This document shows, one piece after another, positions 34,101 to 43,830 of a stretch of DNA of 56,032 bases; position 1 is the stretch's first letter, and the number at the start of each line of letters is the position of its first letter. The translations under genes were made by a program, and so were the position numbers. Source of the DNA: a virus; the IMG/VR virus record IMGVR_UViG_3300020469_000058, positions 1 through 56,032 of that record; one strand, written 5' to 3'. The notes under the pieces were generated by a model. It was not told where the DNA came from, did no database searches, and saw nothing but the letters and a program-made list of their open reading frames with translations.

Positions 34101-37100
34101 ATGACTGATAAGATATACATCAAAAAGATAGTCGTTGGGACTCCAATTAAGCGAGTAACATCTGGTGCGTTTTCTATTGAAAATTTATCAGGGGTAGACG
34201 TAAGTGCGACAGAATCCGATGGTTCAATCCTTGCATGGAAATCAAGTGCAAGTAAATTCGTCACAACAAATTTAAAAGGTTCTACTAATATATCCGCTAA
34301 CTACGATAGTGGTCTGGAACAATATACTTTTAGTTTTACTGGAGACACAATTACGGGTAGTCTTATACCCGACTCCAATGAGGCATACGACCTTGGTAGT
34401 GCAACTAAAAAATGGAAAGATTTACATCTAAGTGGAAATACTATTCAACTTGGAACTATATCACTAAGAGATAGTAATGGTTCTTTCGTTGTTGTTGACA
34501 GTGGTGGTAGTAAAGAAACTCTTGGGGTTTCTCTTTCTTCAAATAACACTGGTGTTTTAAACTTTGATAGTGGTTTAGGTCAGTTTACATTTAACGATTC
34601 TGACCTTGCAAGAACAAACATCAATGAGACATTCCATAGTGGTATAACTGTACTTAATGGTGCAACTATTGACAGTGCAACCATTACTAATCTTGCAAAC
34701 ACAAATTTAACTGGAAGTCAAGCGACTTTCGATAGTGCAAACATTGGTACTCTACGAGTAACTGGTAATACTGTCCTTGATGGTAATCTGACCATTACTG
34801 GTACAGAGACTACCGTAAACACCGAAACAATTAACCTTGCAGACAATACGATTGTCCTAAACTCTAATGCAACTGGTACACCTAGTGAAGATGCGGGTAT
34901 TGAGATTGAACGTGGTTCTTCTGCAAACAAATCATTCTTATGGGATGAAGGTAGTGAGTACTGGACACTAGGTTCAGAGACTCTTCAAACTACAGGTAAA
35001 ATTTTATACGGTAACGTCTACAGTTCAGAAGGTGACTTACCAAATGCGGGAACATATCATGGTATGTTCGCACACGTACATGGAACAGGTAAAGGTTACT
35101 TTGCACATGGTGGTGCATGGCACAAACTATTAGACGAAACATCGTCAACAACTGCAAACTTGACCGAAGGGTCAAACCTCTATTATACTACTGCACGTTC
35201 CGATAGTGACTTTGATATTCGACTCGCAACTAAAAATACTGCGAATCTTTCTGAAGGGTCAAACCTCTATTATACAACTACTCGTGCAGATTCAGACTTT
35301 GATGTCAGACTTGCTACCAAAACAACAAGTAACGTAGCAGAAGGCACAAATCTCTATTACACGTCTACAAGAGTTGATTCAGATATACTGAATTCATCTA
35401 TTGACGCACAAAGAGCTGCTCCAGTATACCACAAAATTGTAGTTACTGTAGAAAGTGGTTATTACTTAATAGACGGAACTTCACAAGCAAATATGGTGTT
35501 GTCACCTAATGTTGTGTACAGATTCGACCAATCACATAGTAGTAATAGTTCACACCCATTAGTATTCTCTACTACATCCGATGGAACACATGGTGGTGGT
35601 TCAGAATTATCTTCAAACTTTAAAGTATATAATAAAGTAGGTAATGCTGGCTCTACAGGTGCATATGTTGATTTAGCAGTAGAACAAGATGCGGGTAAAC
35701 TTTATTACTACTGTCAGAGTCATGGTGGAATGGGTGGTGTTGCAAATACAAGTCCTCTTTCATCTATCAGTGTTACAGACGCTGGCGGGGATGGTTCACT
35801 TTCATATAATAGTTCAACTGGTGTAATAACTTACACAGGGCCAAGTGCAACCGAAGTCAGAGCGCATTTAACAGCAAACAAAGGTTTGTCTGTATCCAAC
35901 GGTGAGTTTAATATAGATTCCGCTAACGTTAGAGGCATGTTCTCTGCGGGTGGTGACCTATCTTATAATAGTGGAACAGGTCAGTTCTCATTTGACGTAG
36001 AACAAGTCTATACCAAAACAAACTTTGATTCCGATTTAGGTGCTGCATTAGATGGTGGAGCGGGTATTACATATGACTCCGCACAAGACACTATCTCTAT
36101 TACAGCAACTGGAGTAACTGCGGGAACATACGGTAACGCATCTCAGATTCCAGTATTTTCAGTTAATGCACAAGGTCAATTAGACAGTGCGGGTACAGTT
36201 GCAGTTGCGGGTGTATCTACATTCTCATTCGATTCCGCAAATGGTAATATTACAATTGGAACTGCGGATGGAGGAAGTTTCCTCACAACTATTACTCTTG
36301 ACCCATATACTACTACAAATCTAACAGAAGGTACAAGAAAATATTATACTACTGCAAGAGCGGATAGTGATTTTGATATTAGACTTGCAACCAAAACTAC
36401 TCAGAATGTAGCAGAACATAGTTCTAATCTTTATTACACAACTGCAAGATGGGACGCACGTCTTGCTCAAAAAGATTTAGATAATATTGCAGAAGGTTCA
36501 ACAAATTTATATTATACCTCTGCTCGTGCAGATAGTGACGCAAAGAACTCAGTATCAGTAACAGATGCGGGAGGCGATGGTTCACTATCCTACAACTCAA
36601 CAAATGGTGTCTTTACATATACAGGGCCGAGTTCAAGTGACGTTCGAGCTCACTTTAGTGCTGCGGGTGATTTAACTTATGACTCTTCTACTGGTAGATT
36701 CTCTATTGATGTGGAGAATGTTTATACAAAGTCTAACTTTGATTCAGACCTTGGTGATGCACTAGTTGGTGGAACAGGAATCACATATGATTCTTCTTCC
36801 GATACAATCAATCTTACAAACACTGGTGTTACTGCTGCAACATACGGTTCTTCAACTTCAGTTCCCCAGATTGCAATCAATGCTCAAGGTCAAGTTACCT
36901 CTGCAAGTAATGTAACTATTGCGGGTGTTACTGGTGTAGATTTTGATAGTTCAAACGCAACTATTACAATACAAACAACTGGTGGAAACTTTACGGATGT
37001 CATATCACTCGACCCATTCACTACTGCAAACTTATCAGAAAATACTAACCTCTACTATACCGATGCAAGAGCAAGAGCATCCAACTCTGTCACAGATGCG

Positions 37101-39356
37101 GGTGGAGACGGTTCACTGGCATATAACAGTACTACAGGTGTTATCACTTATACTGGGCCTAGTGCTGCTGAAGTAAGAGCGCATTTAACCGCAAACAAAG
37201 GACTCTCCGTTTCTAATGGTGAGTTTAACATAGATTCTGCAAATGTCAAGGGAATGTTTAGTGCATCTGACGCTGGCGGAGATGGAAGTTTTGCATACAG
37301 TAATGGTGTCTTTACATATACAGGGCCGAGTGCGACAGAAGTAAGAGCGCACTTAACCGCAAATAAAGGACTTTCTGTATCCAACGGTGTATTCGACATT
37401 GACTCTGCTAATGTAAAAGCAATGTTCAGTGGTTCAAGTGGTGTAAACTACTCTAATGGTGCAATCACTGCCGACACAAATGAAATCAGAGGATTCTTTA
37501 CTGCAAATAAAGGTCTTTCAGTTTCAAGTGGTGAGTTTAATATTGACTCTGCCAATGTTCGTGGAATGTTCTCAGGTTCAACAGGAGTAACCTATAATTC
37601 AGGTACAGGTGCAATTGCAATCGGACAGGCAGTTTCAACATCCGATGATGTAACCTTCCAAGACGTAACAGTCAGTGGTAACCTAACAATTACAGGTGAC
37701 ACAGTTCAGACTGGTAGTGTTGTATCCGACAATAACTTTACAGGTCTAACCAACTCTAATACAGGAAACAGTCAAGACTTTGGTTTCTATGGTAAGTATG
37801 TAGAAGGTGGAACAACCAAATATGGTGGTGTATTCTACGATGCATCTACAGATAATACATTCAGATTATTTACTGATACACAAACACTTCCGACTTCAAC
37901 AGTAAATACTGGTGCTACAGGTTATTCAAGTGCAAACTTGATTGTTAAAGATATCAATGCCGAAGACTTAGTTCTATCTGGTAATCTGACAGTCAATGGT
38001 GCTACTGTAACCAACAGTGCAACCAACACAACAATCGAAGATGCATTGATTGAACTTGGTTCTGGTAATACAGGTTCAAACTCAAATGACCTTGGTCTTG
38101 TTCTTGAAAGAGGAACAACTGGTGACAATGTGTTCATGGGTTGGGATGAGAGTATAGACAGAGTAAGATTCGCAACTACAACTGCTACAGGTTCATCAAC
38201 AGGTGACTTATCACTTACAAATGCAAACGTTCAAGCAGCAAGATTTTATGGTGACTTAACTGGTAACGTCACGGGTACAACCTCTGACATATCTAACCAT
38301 ACAACCGCAGACTTAACTGAAAACACTAATCTTTATCATACCACTGCACGTGCAAGAGGTGCTATATCGGTAACCGATGCGGGTGGAGATGGAAGTGCAT
38401 CCTACAATAGTACTACAGGTGTAATTACCTATACAGGGCCGAGTGCATCTGAGGTAAGAGCGCATCTGACTGCGAACAAGGGTCTAAGTGTATCCTCTGG
38501 TGAGTTCAATATAGACTCTGCAAATGTTAGAGGAATGTTTAGTGCTTCAGGTGACCTAAGTTACAATAGTGGTACAGGACAATTTAGTTTCTCTGATTCT
38601 GCACAACATACTTCTGCACAAATACGTGCAATGTTCTCAGGTTCAACTGGTATTACTTTAAATGGTACTACTGGTGCAATATCAACAACCGATGGAGATA
38701 TCGTTCATGATAATCTATCAGGATTTGTTGCAAACGAACACATAGACCATACTTCAGTTACCTTAACTGCGGGAACAGGTTTAACTGGTGGTGGCACAAT
38801 CGCTGCTTCTAGAACTTTCAATGTGGTTGGTGGTAAGGGTATTATTGCAAATGCGAATGATATCCAAGTTGACTCCGCAAACATCAAAGGTATGTTTAGT
38901 GGTGGTACAGGTATCACATATAGTAATGGTGCAATCTCTACTACAGATGGAGACATTGTCCACGATAACTTGAGTGGATTCGTAGCGAATGAACACATAG
39001 ACCACAGTGGTGTAACAATGACTGCGGGTACTGGTCTTACTGGTGGTGGTACTATTGCTGCTACTAGAACCTTCAATGTTGTGGGTGGTAAAGGTATTAC
39101 CGCAAACGCAAACGATATTCAGATTGACTCTGCAAATGTCCTTGGTATGTTCTCTGGTTCAGGTGACCTTTCATACAACTCAGGAACAGGTGCATTCTCA
39201 TTTAGTGAGACATATTCAACTGCCGCAGAATTGATGACCGCACTAAAAACAGTTGATACAAACTCAAGTGGTTTAAATGCAGACTTACTAGACGGTCAAC
39301 AAGGTACTCATTACAGAATAAACGTTTACAATAACGCAGGCACGTTGTTAAACTAA
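34101..39356 (+). CDS. Long tail fibre protein with cupredoxin-like insert
   Basis: The 1751-residue protein is built of repeated fibre modules: Asn-Leu-x-Glu-Gly-x-Asn-Leu-Tyr-Tyr-Thr-x-x-Arg, Asp-Ala-Gly-Gly-Asp-Gly-Ser, Tyr-Thr-Gly-Pro-Ser-x-x-Glu-Val-Arg-Ala-His, and Phe-Asn-Ile-Asp-Ser-Ala-Asn-Val-Arg-Gly-Met-Phe, each several times. Residues about 442-553 are different: a beta domain with H485 in Ser-His-Pro-Leu-Val-Phe and then C538-x2-H541-x2-M544 in Tyr-Tyr-Tyr-Cys, the ligand layout of a type 1 copper site. The C-terminus has Asp-Leu-Leu-Asp-Gly-Gln-Gln-Gly-Thr-His-Tyr, common at the tips of marine phage fibres. It is probably the host-recognition fibre, in the role of T4 gp34-37. 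Confidence 0.8.
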   Translation: MTDKIYIKKIVVGTPIKRVTSGAFSIENLSGVDVSATESDGSILAWKSSASKFVTTNLKGSTNISANYDSGLEQYTFSFTGDTITGSLIPDSNEAYDLGSATKKWKDLHLSGNTIQLGTISLRDSNGSFVVVDSGGSKETLGVSLSSNNTGVLNFDSGLGQFTFNDSDLARTNINETFHSGITVLNGATIDSATITNLANTNLTGSQATFDSANIGTLRVTGNTVLDGNLTITGTETTVNTETINLADNTIVLNSNATGTPSEDAGIEIERGSSANKSFLWDEGSEYWTLGSETLQTTGKILYGNVYSSEGDLPNAGTYHGMFAHVHGTGKGYFAHGGAWHKLLDETSSTTANLTEGSNLYYTTARSDSDFDIRLATKNTANLSEGSNLYYTTTRADSDFDVRLATKTTSNVAEGTNLYYTSTRVDSDILNSSIDAQRAAPVYHKIVVTVESGYYLIDGTSQANMVLSPNVVYRFDQSHSSNSSHPLVFSTTSDGTHGGGSELSSNFKVYNKVGNAGSTGAYVDLAVEQDAGKLYYYCQSHGGMGGVANTSPLSSISVTDAGGDGSLSYNSSTGVITYTGPSATEVRAHLTANKGLSVSNGEFNIDSANVRGMFSAGGDLSYNSGTGQFSFDVEQVYTKTNFDSDLGAALDGGAGITYDSAQDTISITATGVTAGTYGNASQIPVFSVNAQGQLDSAGTVAVAGVSTFSFDSANGNITIGTADGGSFLTTITLDPYTTTNLTEGTRKYYTTARADSDFDIRLATKTTQNVAEHSSNLYYTTARWDARLAQKDLDNIAEGSTNLYYTSARADSDAKNSVSVTDAGGDGSLSYNSTNGVFTYTGPSSSDVRAHFSAAGDLTYDSSTGRFSIDVENVYTKSNFDSDLGDALVGGTGITYDSSSDTINLTNTGVTAATYGSSTSVPQIAINAQGQVTSASNVTIAGVTGVDFDSSNATITIQTTGGNFTDVISLDPFTTANLSENTNLYYTDARARASNSVTDAGGDGSLAYNSTTGVITYTGPSAAEVRAHLTANKGLSVSNGEFNIDSANVKGMFSASDAGGDGSFAYSNGVFTYTGPSATEVRAHLTANKGLSVSNGVFDIDSANVKAMFSGSSGVNYSNGAITADTNEIRGFFTANKGLSVSSGEFNIDSANVRGMFSGSTGVTYNSGTGAIAIGQAVSTSDDVTFQDVTVSGNLTITGDTVQTGSVVSDNNFTGLTNSNTGNSQDFGFYGKYVEGGTTKYGGVFYDASTDNTFRLFTDTQTLPTSTVNTGATGYSSANLIVKDINAEDLVLSGNLTVNGATVTNSATNTTIEDALIELGSGNTGSNSNDLGLVLERGTTGDNVFMGWDESIDRVRFATTTATGSSTGDLSLTNANVQAARFYGDLTGNVTGTTSDISNHTTADLTENTNLYHTTARARGAISVTDAGGDGSASYNSTTGVITYTGPSASEVRAHLTANKGLSVSSGEFNIDSANVRGMFSASGDLSYNSGTGQFSFSDSAQHTSAQIRAMFSGSTGITLNGTTGAISTTDGDIVHDNLSGFVANEHIDHTSVTLTAGTGLTGGGTIAASRTFNVVGGKGIIANANDIQVDSANIKGMFSGGTGITYSNGAISTTDGDIVHDNLSGFVANEHIDHSGVTMTAGTGLTGGGTIAATRTFNVVGGKGITANANDIQIDSANVLGMFSGSGDLSYNSGTGAFSFSETYSTAAELMTALKTVDTNSSGLNADLLDGQQGTHYRINVYNNAGTLLN
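35424..35760 (+). other. Cupredoxin-like domain coding segment inside the tail fibre
   Basis: This segment covers fibre residues about 442-553. The order His485 ... Cys538-Gln-Ser-His541-Gly-Gly-Met544 follows the plastocyanin-type ligand order, preceded by an aromatic strand (three Tyr). The flanking sequence is ordinary fibre repeat, so this is an inserted module. Confidence 0.6.
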
Positions 39357-39357
39357 G

Positions 39358-39365
39358 GATAAATA
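39358..39365 (+). promoter_or_regulatory. Possible late promoter variant (GATAAATA) before gp13
   Basis: This octamer differs only at the first base from TATAAATA. It lies 6 nt before the ATG of gp13 and just after the tail fibre stop. Confidence 0.45.
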
Positions 39366-39371
39366 ACTAGT

Positions 39372-40160
39372 ATGGCATATAGTAGAATAAATAGTAGAAG
39401 CGATTTCATAGATTACTGTCTGCGTAGACTGGGTCACCCTGTCATCGAAATAAACATAGATGATGGACAATTGGATGACCGTGTCGATGACGCATTACAA
39501 CTATTCAATGAATATGTTGGTGAAGGTTCTCATAGAGTATATCTTCCAGTAACAATCACTTCGGATATGACAACAAGAGGATATCTAGATTTTGATTTAG
39601 ATACAACTGGTGTTAGTAATGCAAATGACATTTTAAATGTTGTTCGTGTATTACCTATCAATAGTGAAAGTGGTAGTTCAAGTTTCTTTGATGTTAAGTA
39701 TCAAATGCGTCTCAATGACATGTGGGACTTACAAACAGGTCTATCTGACATGGCATACTTTGAACAGATGCAACAATACTTATCACTTGTTGATATGAAA
39801 ATGACAGGACATCCCCAGATACAATACCAGAAGGCAAACAATAAACTCCACATCTTTGGTGACATTGGTGCGGGAAGAGACCTTAAAGCTGGTATGAAAA
39901 TTTTAATTGAAATGTATATGGCAACCGATATCAATGGTAATGGTAAAGCATATGATAACATGTTCTTAAAAGAATATGCAACTGCATTAATCAAAGAACA
40001 ATGGGGTGCAAACCTAATTAAATTTGAAGGAATGGTATTGCCAGGCGGTGTACAACTTAATGGTAGACAAATTTACGAAGACGCAAAACAAGAAATCGAA
40101 GTAATACGTCAAAGAATATATAATGAATATGACACACCACCAGATTTCTTTATGGGATAA
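39372..40160 (+). CDS. 13: Neck protein gp13
   Basis: The 262-residue protein begins with Arg-Ser-Asp-Phe-Ile-Asp-Tyr-Cys-Leu-Arg-Arg-Leu-Gly-His-Pro and has Gln-Leu-Asp-Asp-Arg-Val-Asp-Asp-Ala-Leu near 33-42. Both are conserved in gp13 of T4-like phages. It ends Asp-Thr-Pro-Pro-Asp-Phe-Phe-Met-Gly, also typical. In T4, gp13 and gp14 form the head neck that joins capsid and tail. It opens the conserved cluster gp13-gp14-gp15-gp16-gp17. The ATG is 6 nt after a late-promoter-like octamer, with no clear Shine-Dalgarno sequence between. Confidence 0.85.
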   Translation: MAYSRINSRSDFIDYCLRRLGHPVIEINIDDGQLDDRVDDALQLFNEYVGEGSHRVYLPVTITSDMTTRGYLDFDLDTTGVSNANDILNVVRVLPINSESGSSSFFDVKYQMRLNDMWDLQTGLSDMAYFEQMQQYLSLVDMKMTGHPQIQYQKANNKLHIFGDIGAGRDLKAGMKILIEMYMATDINGNGKAYDNMFLKEYATALIKEQWGANLIKFEGMVLPGGVQLNGRQIYEDAKQEIEVIRQRIYNEYDTPPDFFMG

Positions 40161-40164
40161 TTAG

Positions 40165-41034
40165 ATGGCAACGAACCCTTATTTTAAACAAGGTGTTAAG
40201 TCTGAACAATCAGTATATGAGGACATCATAATTGAAGCCCTCAAATTCTATGGACAGGACGTATATTACCTTCCACGAGAAATCATCAACAAAGATAAAG
40301 TCTTTCTTGATGACGTACCGTCACGTTTTGGTAATGCATACAAGATTGAGATGTATATTGAGAACACCGAAGCGTTTGAAGGCGAGGGTGACCTATTTAC
40401 TAAATTCGGTATCGAACTAAGAGACCAAGCAAACTTTGTTGTTTCAAGAAAAAGATGGAAGACTTTGGTTGGTTCTCGTTTAGAATCATTAAACTTCCGT
40501 CCTCGTGAAGGGGACTTAATCTATTTGACACTATCTCAATCTATATTTGAGATTCGTAGGGTAGAGACCGAAACTCCATTCTATCAACTAGCAAATCTTC
40601 CTACATTCCGTATGCAATGTGAGTTGTTCGAGTATAATGATGAGGATATGGATACTGGGTTTGCTACAATTGATAATATAGAAGCAGAAGCAGCATATCA
40701 AGTTGAATTAACACTGGACTCTGCGGCAGGATTCTCTATTGGAGAAACAGTTACTCAGGCATACGATACGTATAACTTAACAGGTGAAGTTACTAGATGG
40801 AGTGACTCAGATGGTATCTTACGACTTGCACATGTTGGTGCATCCGATGGGAAGTTCCATCAATTTGGAACAGGGGTACAAGTAACTGGTGGTACGTCTC
40901 TTGCGAAAGCAACACCGACATTTGTTGATGAGTTGCAGGCAATACAAGCAGATGCACAAAATAGAATCTTTGATGACTTCGAAGCAGACTTCCTTGACTT
41001 CTCAGAGAGTAATCCATTCGGAGATATATCATAA
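40165..41034 (+). CDS. 14: Neck protein gp14
   Basis: The 289-residue protein starts with Asn-Pro-Tyr-Phe-Lys near 4-8, then Glu-Asp-Ile-Ile-Ile-Glu-Ala-Leu-Lys-Phe-Tyr-Gly-Gln-Asp-Val-Tyr-Tyr-Leu-Pro-Arg, and later Pro-Arg-Glu-Gly-Asp-Leu-Ile-Tyr. These are fixed features of gp14, the second neck protein. T4 gp14 is 256 residues, so this is slightly longer. It sits 4 bases after gp13 and shares its stop with the gp15 start (TAATG). Confidence 0.85.
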   Translation: MATNPYFKQGVKSEQSVYEDIIIEALKFYGQDVYYLPREIINKDKVFLDDVPSRFGNAYKIEMYIENTEAFEGEGDLFTKFGIELRDQANFVVSRKRWKTLVGSRLESLNFRPREGDLIYLTLSQSIFEIRRVETETPFYQLANLPTFRMQCELFEYNDEDMDTGFATIDNIEAEAAYQVELTLDSAAGFSIGETVTQAYDTYNLTGEVTRWSDSDGILRLAHVGASDGKFHQFGTGVQVTGGTSLAKATPTFVDELQAIQADAQNRIFDDFEADFLDFSESNPFGDIS

Positions 41035-41813
41035 TGTTTGGTACATGGTTTTATCATAAAAGAGTAAGAACTGCGGTATCCGTATTCGGTTCTATGTTTA
41101 ATAACATATACGTGTTGAGACATGATAGTACAGGAAAAACTATCTCTCAAGTAAAAGTACCATTGTCATATGCACCTAAGAGAAATTTTATTGCACGTCT
41201 TGATGAGATGAAAGCGGGTGAAGATGGGGAACGTAGAGTTGCAATTAAACTACCTCGTATGTCTTTCGAGATTACGAGTATGAATTATGACGCACCTCGT
41301 CAATTACCTAAAACAAATAATGTATCTGCGGTTGTGTCTAATAGTGTTACTGCAAGACGTAAACTATATACTTCGACACCATATAACATTGGATTCCAAT
41401 TAAACATATATGCAAAATCACAGGATGATGCATTACAAATTGTAGAACAAGTTTTACCATACTTTGCACCACAATATACCTTGACAATCAAACCATTTGC
41501 TGATATACCTACCTTGACCGAAGATGTTCCAGTAACACTTTCTGGTGTATCCTTTCAAGATGACTTCGAAGGTGCAGTTGAACAACGTAGGACAATTATA
41601 TATAGTTTAGAGTTTGAAATGAAGATTGCTCTATACGGGCCAGACGCTAATAAAAGTATTATTCGTGATGTGCGTAATAATTTATTTAATATGCAAGCAG
41701 GATTACAAGATAGTGACATGTATATAAAAACAATAAAAACTACACCGAATCCTACTAACGTAAGTGCAGATAGTGATTACGGATTTATTGAAACTGATTT
41801 GGATAGTGCATAA
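41034..41813 (+). CDS. 15: Tail completion / sheath stabiliser gp15
   Basis: The 259-residue protein starts Met-Phe-Gly-Thr-Trp-Phe-Tyr-His-Lys-Arg. It contains Val-Pro-Leu-Ser-Tyr-Ala-Pro-Lys-x-x-Phe near 43-53 and Leu-Pro-Arg-Met-Ser-Phe-Glu near 77-83, as in T4 gp15 (272 residues). gp15 forms the hexameric ring at the head-proximal end of the tail that binds the last sheath ring and the neck. It is joined by one-base overlaps to gp14 and gp16. Confidence 0.85.
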   Translation: MFGTWFYHKRVRTAVSVFGSMFNNIYVLRHDSTGKTISQVKVPLSYAPKRNFIARLDEMKAGEDGERRVAIKLPRMSFEITSMNYDAPRQLPKTNNVSAVVSNSVTARRKLYTSTPYNIGFQLNIYAKSQDDALQIVEQVLPYFAPQYTLTIKPFADIPTLTEDVPVTLSGVSFQDDFEGAVEQRRTIIYSLEFEMKIALYGPDANKSIIRDVRNNLFNMQAGLQDSDMYIKTIKTTPNPTNVSADSDYGFIETDLDSA

Positions 41814-42160
41814 TGAGTGATGAAAAACGAATAAAAGATGATTACGAATACTCTCGTGATACCTACTATGAGATACTAGAAAATGGTAAAGAGAGTATGC
41901 AATTAATGATTGAAGTTGCAAGGGAGAGTGAACACCCCCGTGCGTTTGAAGTGTTGTCTACCATGATGAAAAACATGGCAGATGTGAATGATAAGTTGAT
42001 GGATTTGAATAAGAAGAACAAAGACATAAATCAGAAAGAAGAACTTAAACAACTGGGTAACACCACAAACAATCTATTTGTAGGAACAACTACAGACTTG
42101 CAGCGACTTATACAGAATGAAAAACAAGTAGTAATAGATGCAGAATCAGAATCCGAATGA
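41813..42160 (+). CDS. 16: Terminase small subunit gp16
   Basis: The 115-residue protein shows Asp-Asp-Tyr-Glu-Tyr-Ser-Arg-Asp-Thr-Tyr-Tyr near 9-19, then Pro-Arg-Ala-Phe-Glu-Val-Leu and a central coiled coil (Met-Lys-Asn-Met-Ala-Asp-Val-Asn-Asp-Lys-Leu-Met-Asp-Leu). The layout matches T4 gp16 (164 residues) but is shorter, as in other marine T4-like phages. It forms a ring that regulates gp17 and DNA recognition for packaging. Its 3' end overlaps the gp17 start by 23 bases. Confidence 0.85.
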   Translation: MSDEKRIKDDYEYSRDTYYEILENGKESMQLMIEVARESEHPRAFEVLSTMMKNMADVNDKLMDLNKKNKDINQKEELKQLGNTTNNLFVGTTTDLQRLIQNEKQVVIDAESESE

Positions 42161-43757
42161 ATCATATCTTGGCAATATAAATGTCAAGCGTGATGGAGTT
42201 CAACACAATTTTACAGAAAAGGAAATAACAGAATACTTAAAGTGTTCTAAAGACCCTGTATACTTCTGTAAGCAATATCTAAAAGTAATCTCTTTGGATG
42301 AGGGTCTAGTTCCCTTTGACTTGTATCCATATCAAGAGACAATGTTCGAACACTTCAACAATAACCGATTTAGTATCGTCCTTGCATGTAGACAGTCTGG
42401 TAAATCAATTAGTTCTGTAGGATATATTATTTGGTTTGCTTGTTTTCATAGTGAGAAAACCATTGCAGTACTTGCCAACAAAGGTGCAACTGCAAGAGAG
42501 ATGTTAGGTCGTATCACACTCATGTTAGAGAACTTACCATTCTTTCTACAGCCAGGCACTAAGGCACTCAACAAAGGTTCAATAGAATTTAGTAATAACT
42601 CCCGTATCATTGCTGCCGCAACCTCTGGTAGTTCTATTCGTGGTATGTCCGTTAACTTACTATTCCTAGATGAGTTTGCGTTTGTTGAAAATGCAAATGA
42701 GTTCTATACATCCACCTATCCAGTAATTTCTGCGGGTAAAGATACAAAGGTTATTGTTACATCTACTGCAAATGGTATCGGTAATACGTTCCATAAGATT
42801 TGGGAAGGTGCAGTTCAGAAGGTAAACGAATTCGTTCCTTTTACAGTTAATTGGTGGGACGTGCCAGGCAGAGATGAGGAATGGAAAAGACAGACAATAT
42901 CAAACACCTCTCAGTTACAATTTGACCAAGAGTTTGGTAACACCTTTTATGGAACAGGTGATACACTAATAAATGCCGAGACATTATTAGGGTTTAGGGC
43001 ATCAAACCCTCTAGAAGTTCTAGAAGGGGCTGATTTGTTAATATATGAACGTCCAATCAAAGACCATGAATATATCATGACTGTGGACGTATCAAAGGGA
43101 AGAGGTCAGGATTATTCTACGTTTAACGTAATCGACATTAGCACGAGACCGTTCAAACAGGTTGCTGTCTATCGCAATAATACTATATCTCCAATACTCT
43201 TTCCTAATATTATATATAAGTACGGAAATCTCTATAATGATGCATATGTGGTAATTGAGTCTAATGACCAAGGTACACTTGTATGTCAAGGACTGTATCA
43301 AGACCTAGAGTATGAAAATATTCATATGGAATCTGCAATTAAAGCAGACCGTATTGGTATTGAAATGAATAGAAAGGTTAAACGATTAGGTTGTTCTTCT
43401 GCAAAAGACTTATTAGAAAGTAATAAATTATCAATTGTAGATGAACATACCATCATGGAAATCTCTACTTTTGTATCAAAAGGACAATCTTTTGAAGCAT
43501 CTGACGGTAATCATGATGATTTAATGATGAATATAGTTATGTTCGGATACTTCTGTTCATCTCAATACTTCACTGATATGACAGATATCAACTTAAAAGA
43601 GATGATGTTTGCACAAAAAATGAAAGAAATTGAGGATGATGTGCCTCCTGTAGGGTTCATTGATGATGGTTTAGAAGAAGTGAGACAAGAAGAAATACAG
43701 AAAGAACACGGTTGGCATACCTTCGAAGGCACTGGACTAGGTGTTGAAGAATGGTAA
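42138..43757 (+). CDS. 17: Terminase large subunit gp17
   Basis: This 539-residue protein has both motor and nuclease domains. The ATPase part has the Walker A Arg-Gln-Ser-Gly-Lys-Ser at 85-90 and Walker B Leu-Leu-Phe-Leu-Asp-Glu (D178, E179 catalytic). The RNase H-like nuclease has D317 in Thr-Val-Asp-Val-Ser-Lys-Gly, E374 in Val-Ile-Glu-Ser-Asn and a late acidic pair in Asn-His-Asp-Asp-Leu-Met. It pumps DNA into the prohead through gp20 and cuts the concatemer. It is slightly shorter than T4 gp17 (610). A late promoter for gp18 follows directly. Confidence 0.95.
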   Translation: MQNQNPNESYLGNINVKRDGVQHNFTEKEITEYLKCSKDPVYFCKQYLKVISLDEGLVPFDLYPYQETMFEHFNNNRFSIVLACRQSGKSISSVGYIIWFACFHSEKTIAVLANKGATAREMLGRITLMLENLPFFLQPGTKALNKGSIEFSNNSRIIAAATSGSSIRGMSVNLLFLDEFAFVENANEFYTSTYPVISAGKDTKVIVTSTANGIGNTFHKIWEGAVQKVNEFVPFTVNWWDVPGRDEEWKRQTISNTSQLQFDQEFGNTFYGTGDTLINAETLLGFRASNPLEVLEGADLLIYERPIKDHEYIMTVDVSKGRGQDYSTFNVIDISTRPFKQVAVYRNNTISPILFPNIIYKYGNLYNDAYVVIESNDQGTLVCQGLYQDLEYENIHMESAIKADRIGIEMNRKVKRLGCSSAKDLLESNKLSIVDEHTIMEISTFVSKGQSFEASDGNHDDLMMNIVMFGYFCSSQYFTDMTDINLKEMMFAQKMKEIEDDVPPVGFIDDGLEEVRQEEIQKEHGWHTFEGTGLGVEEW

Positions 43758-43760
43758 ATG

Positions 43761-43768
43761 TATAAATA
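43761..43768 (+). promoter_or_regulatory. T4-type late promoter (TATAAATA) before gp18
   Basis: There is a perfect octamer 62 nt before the gp18 ATG. A good ribosome site (AAAGGAAAG) precedes that ATG, so this is a normal leadered late transcript. Confidence 0.85.
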
Positions 43769-43830
43769 AAGGTAAGTGAATATAACCGTATTATGATAAC
43801 TTATAATTAGAAAAACTAAAGGAAAGAATT

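Noticed and set aside
38705-39076. Minus-strand frames within the tail fibre (also 24322-24807, 24844-25359, 44049-44645)
   Set aside because: These mirror repetitive, Ser/Thr/Ala-rich plus-strand genes and show no start signals or domains.
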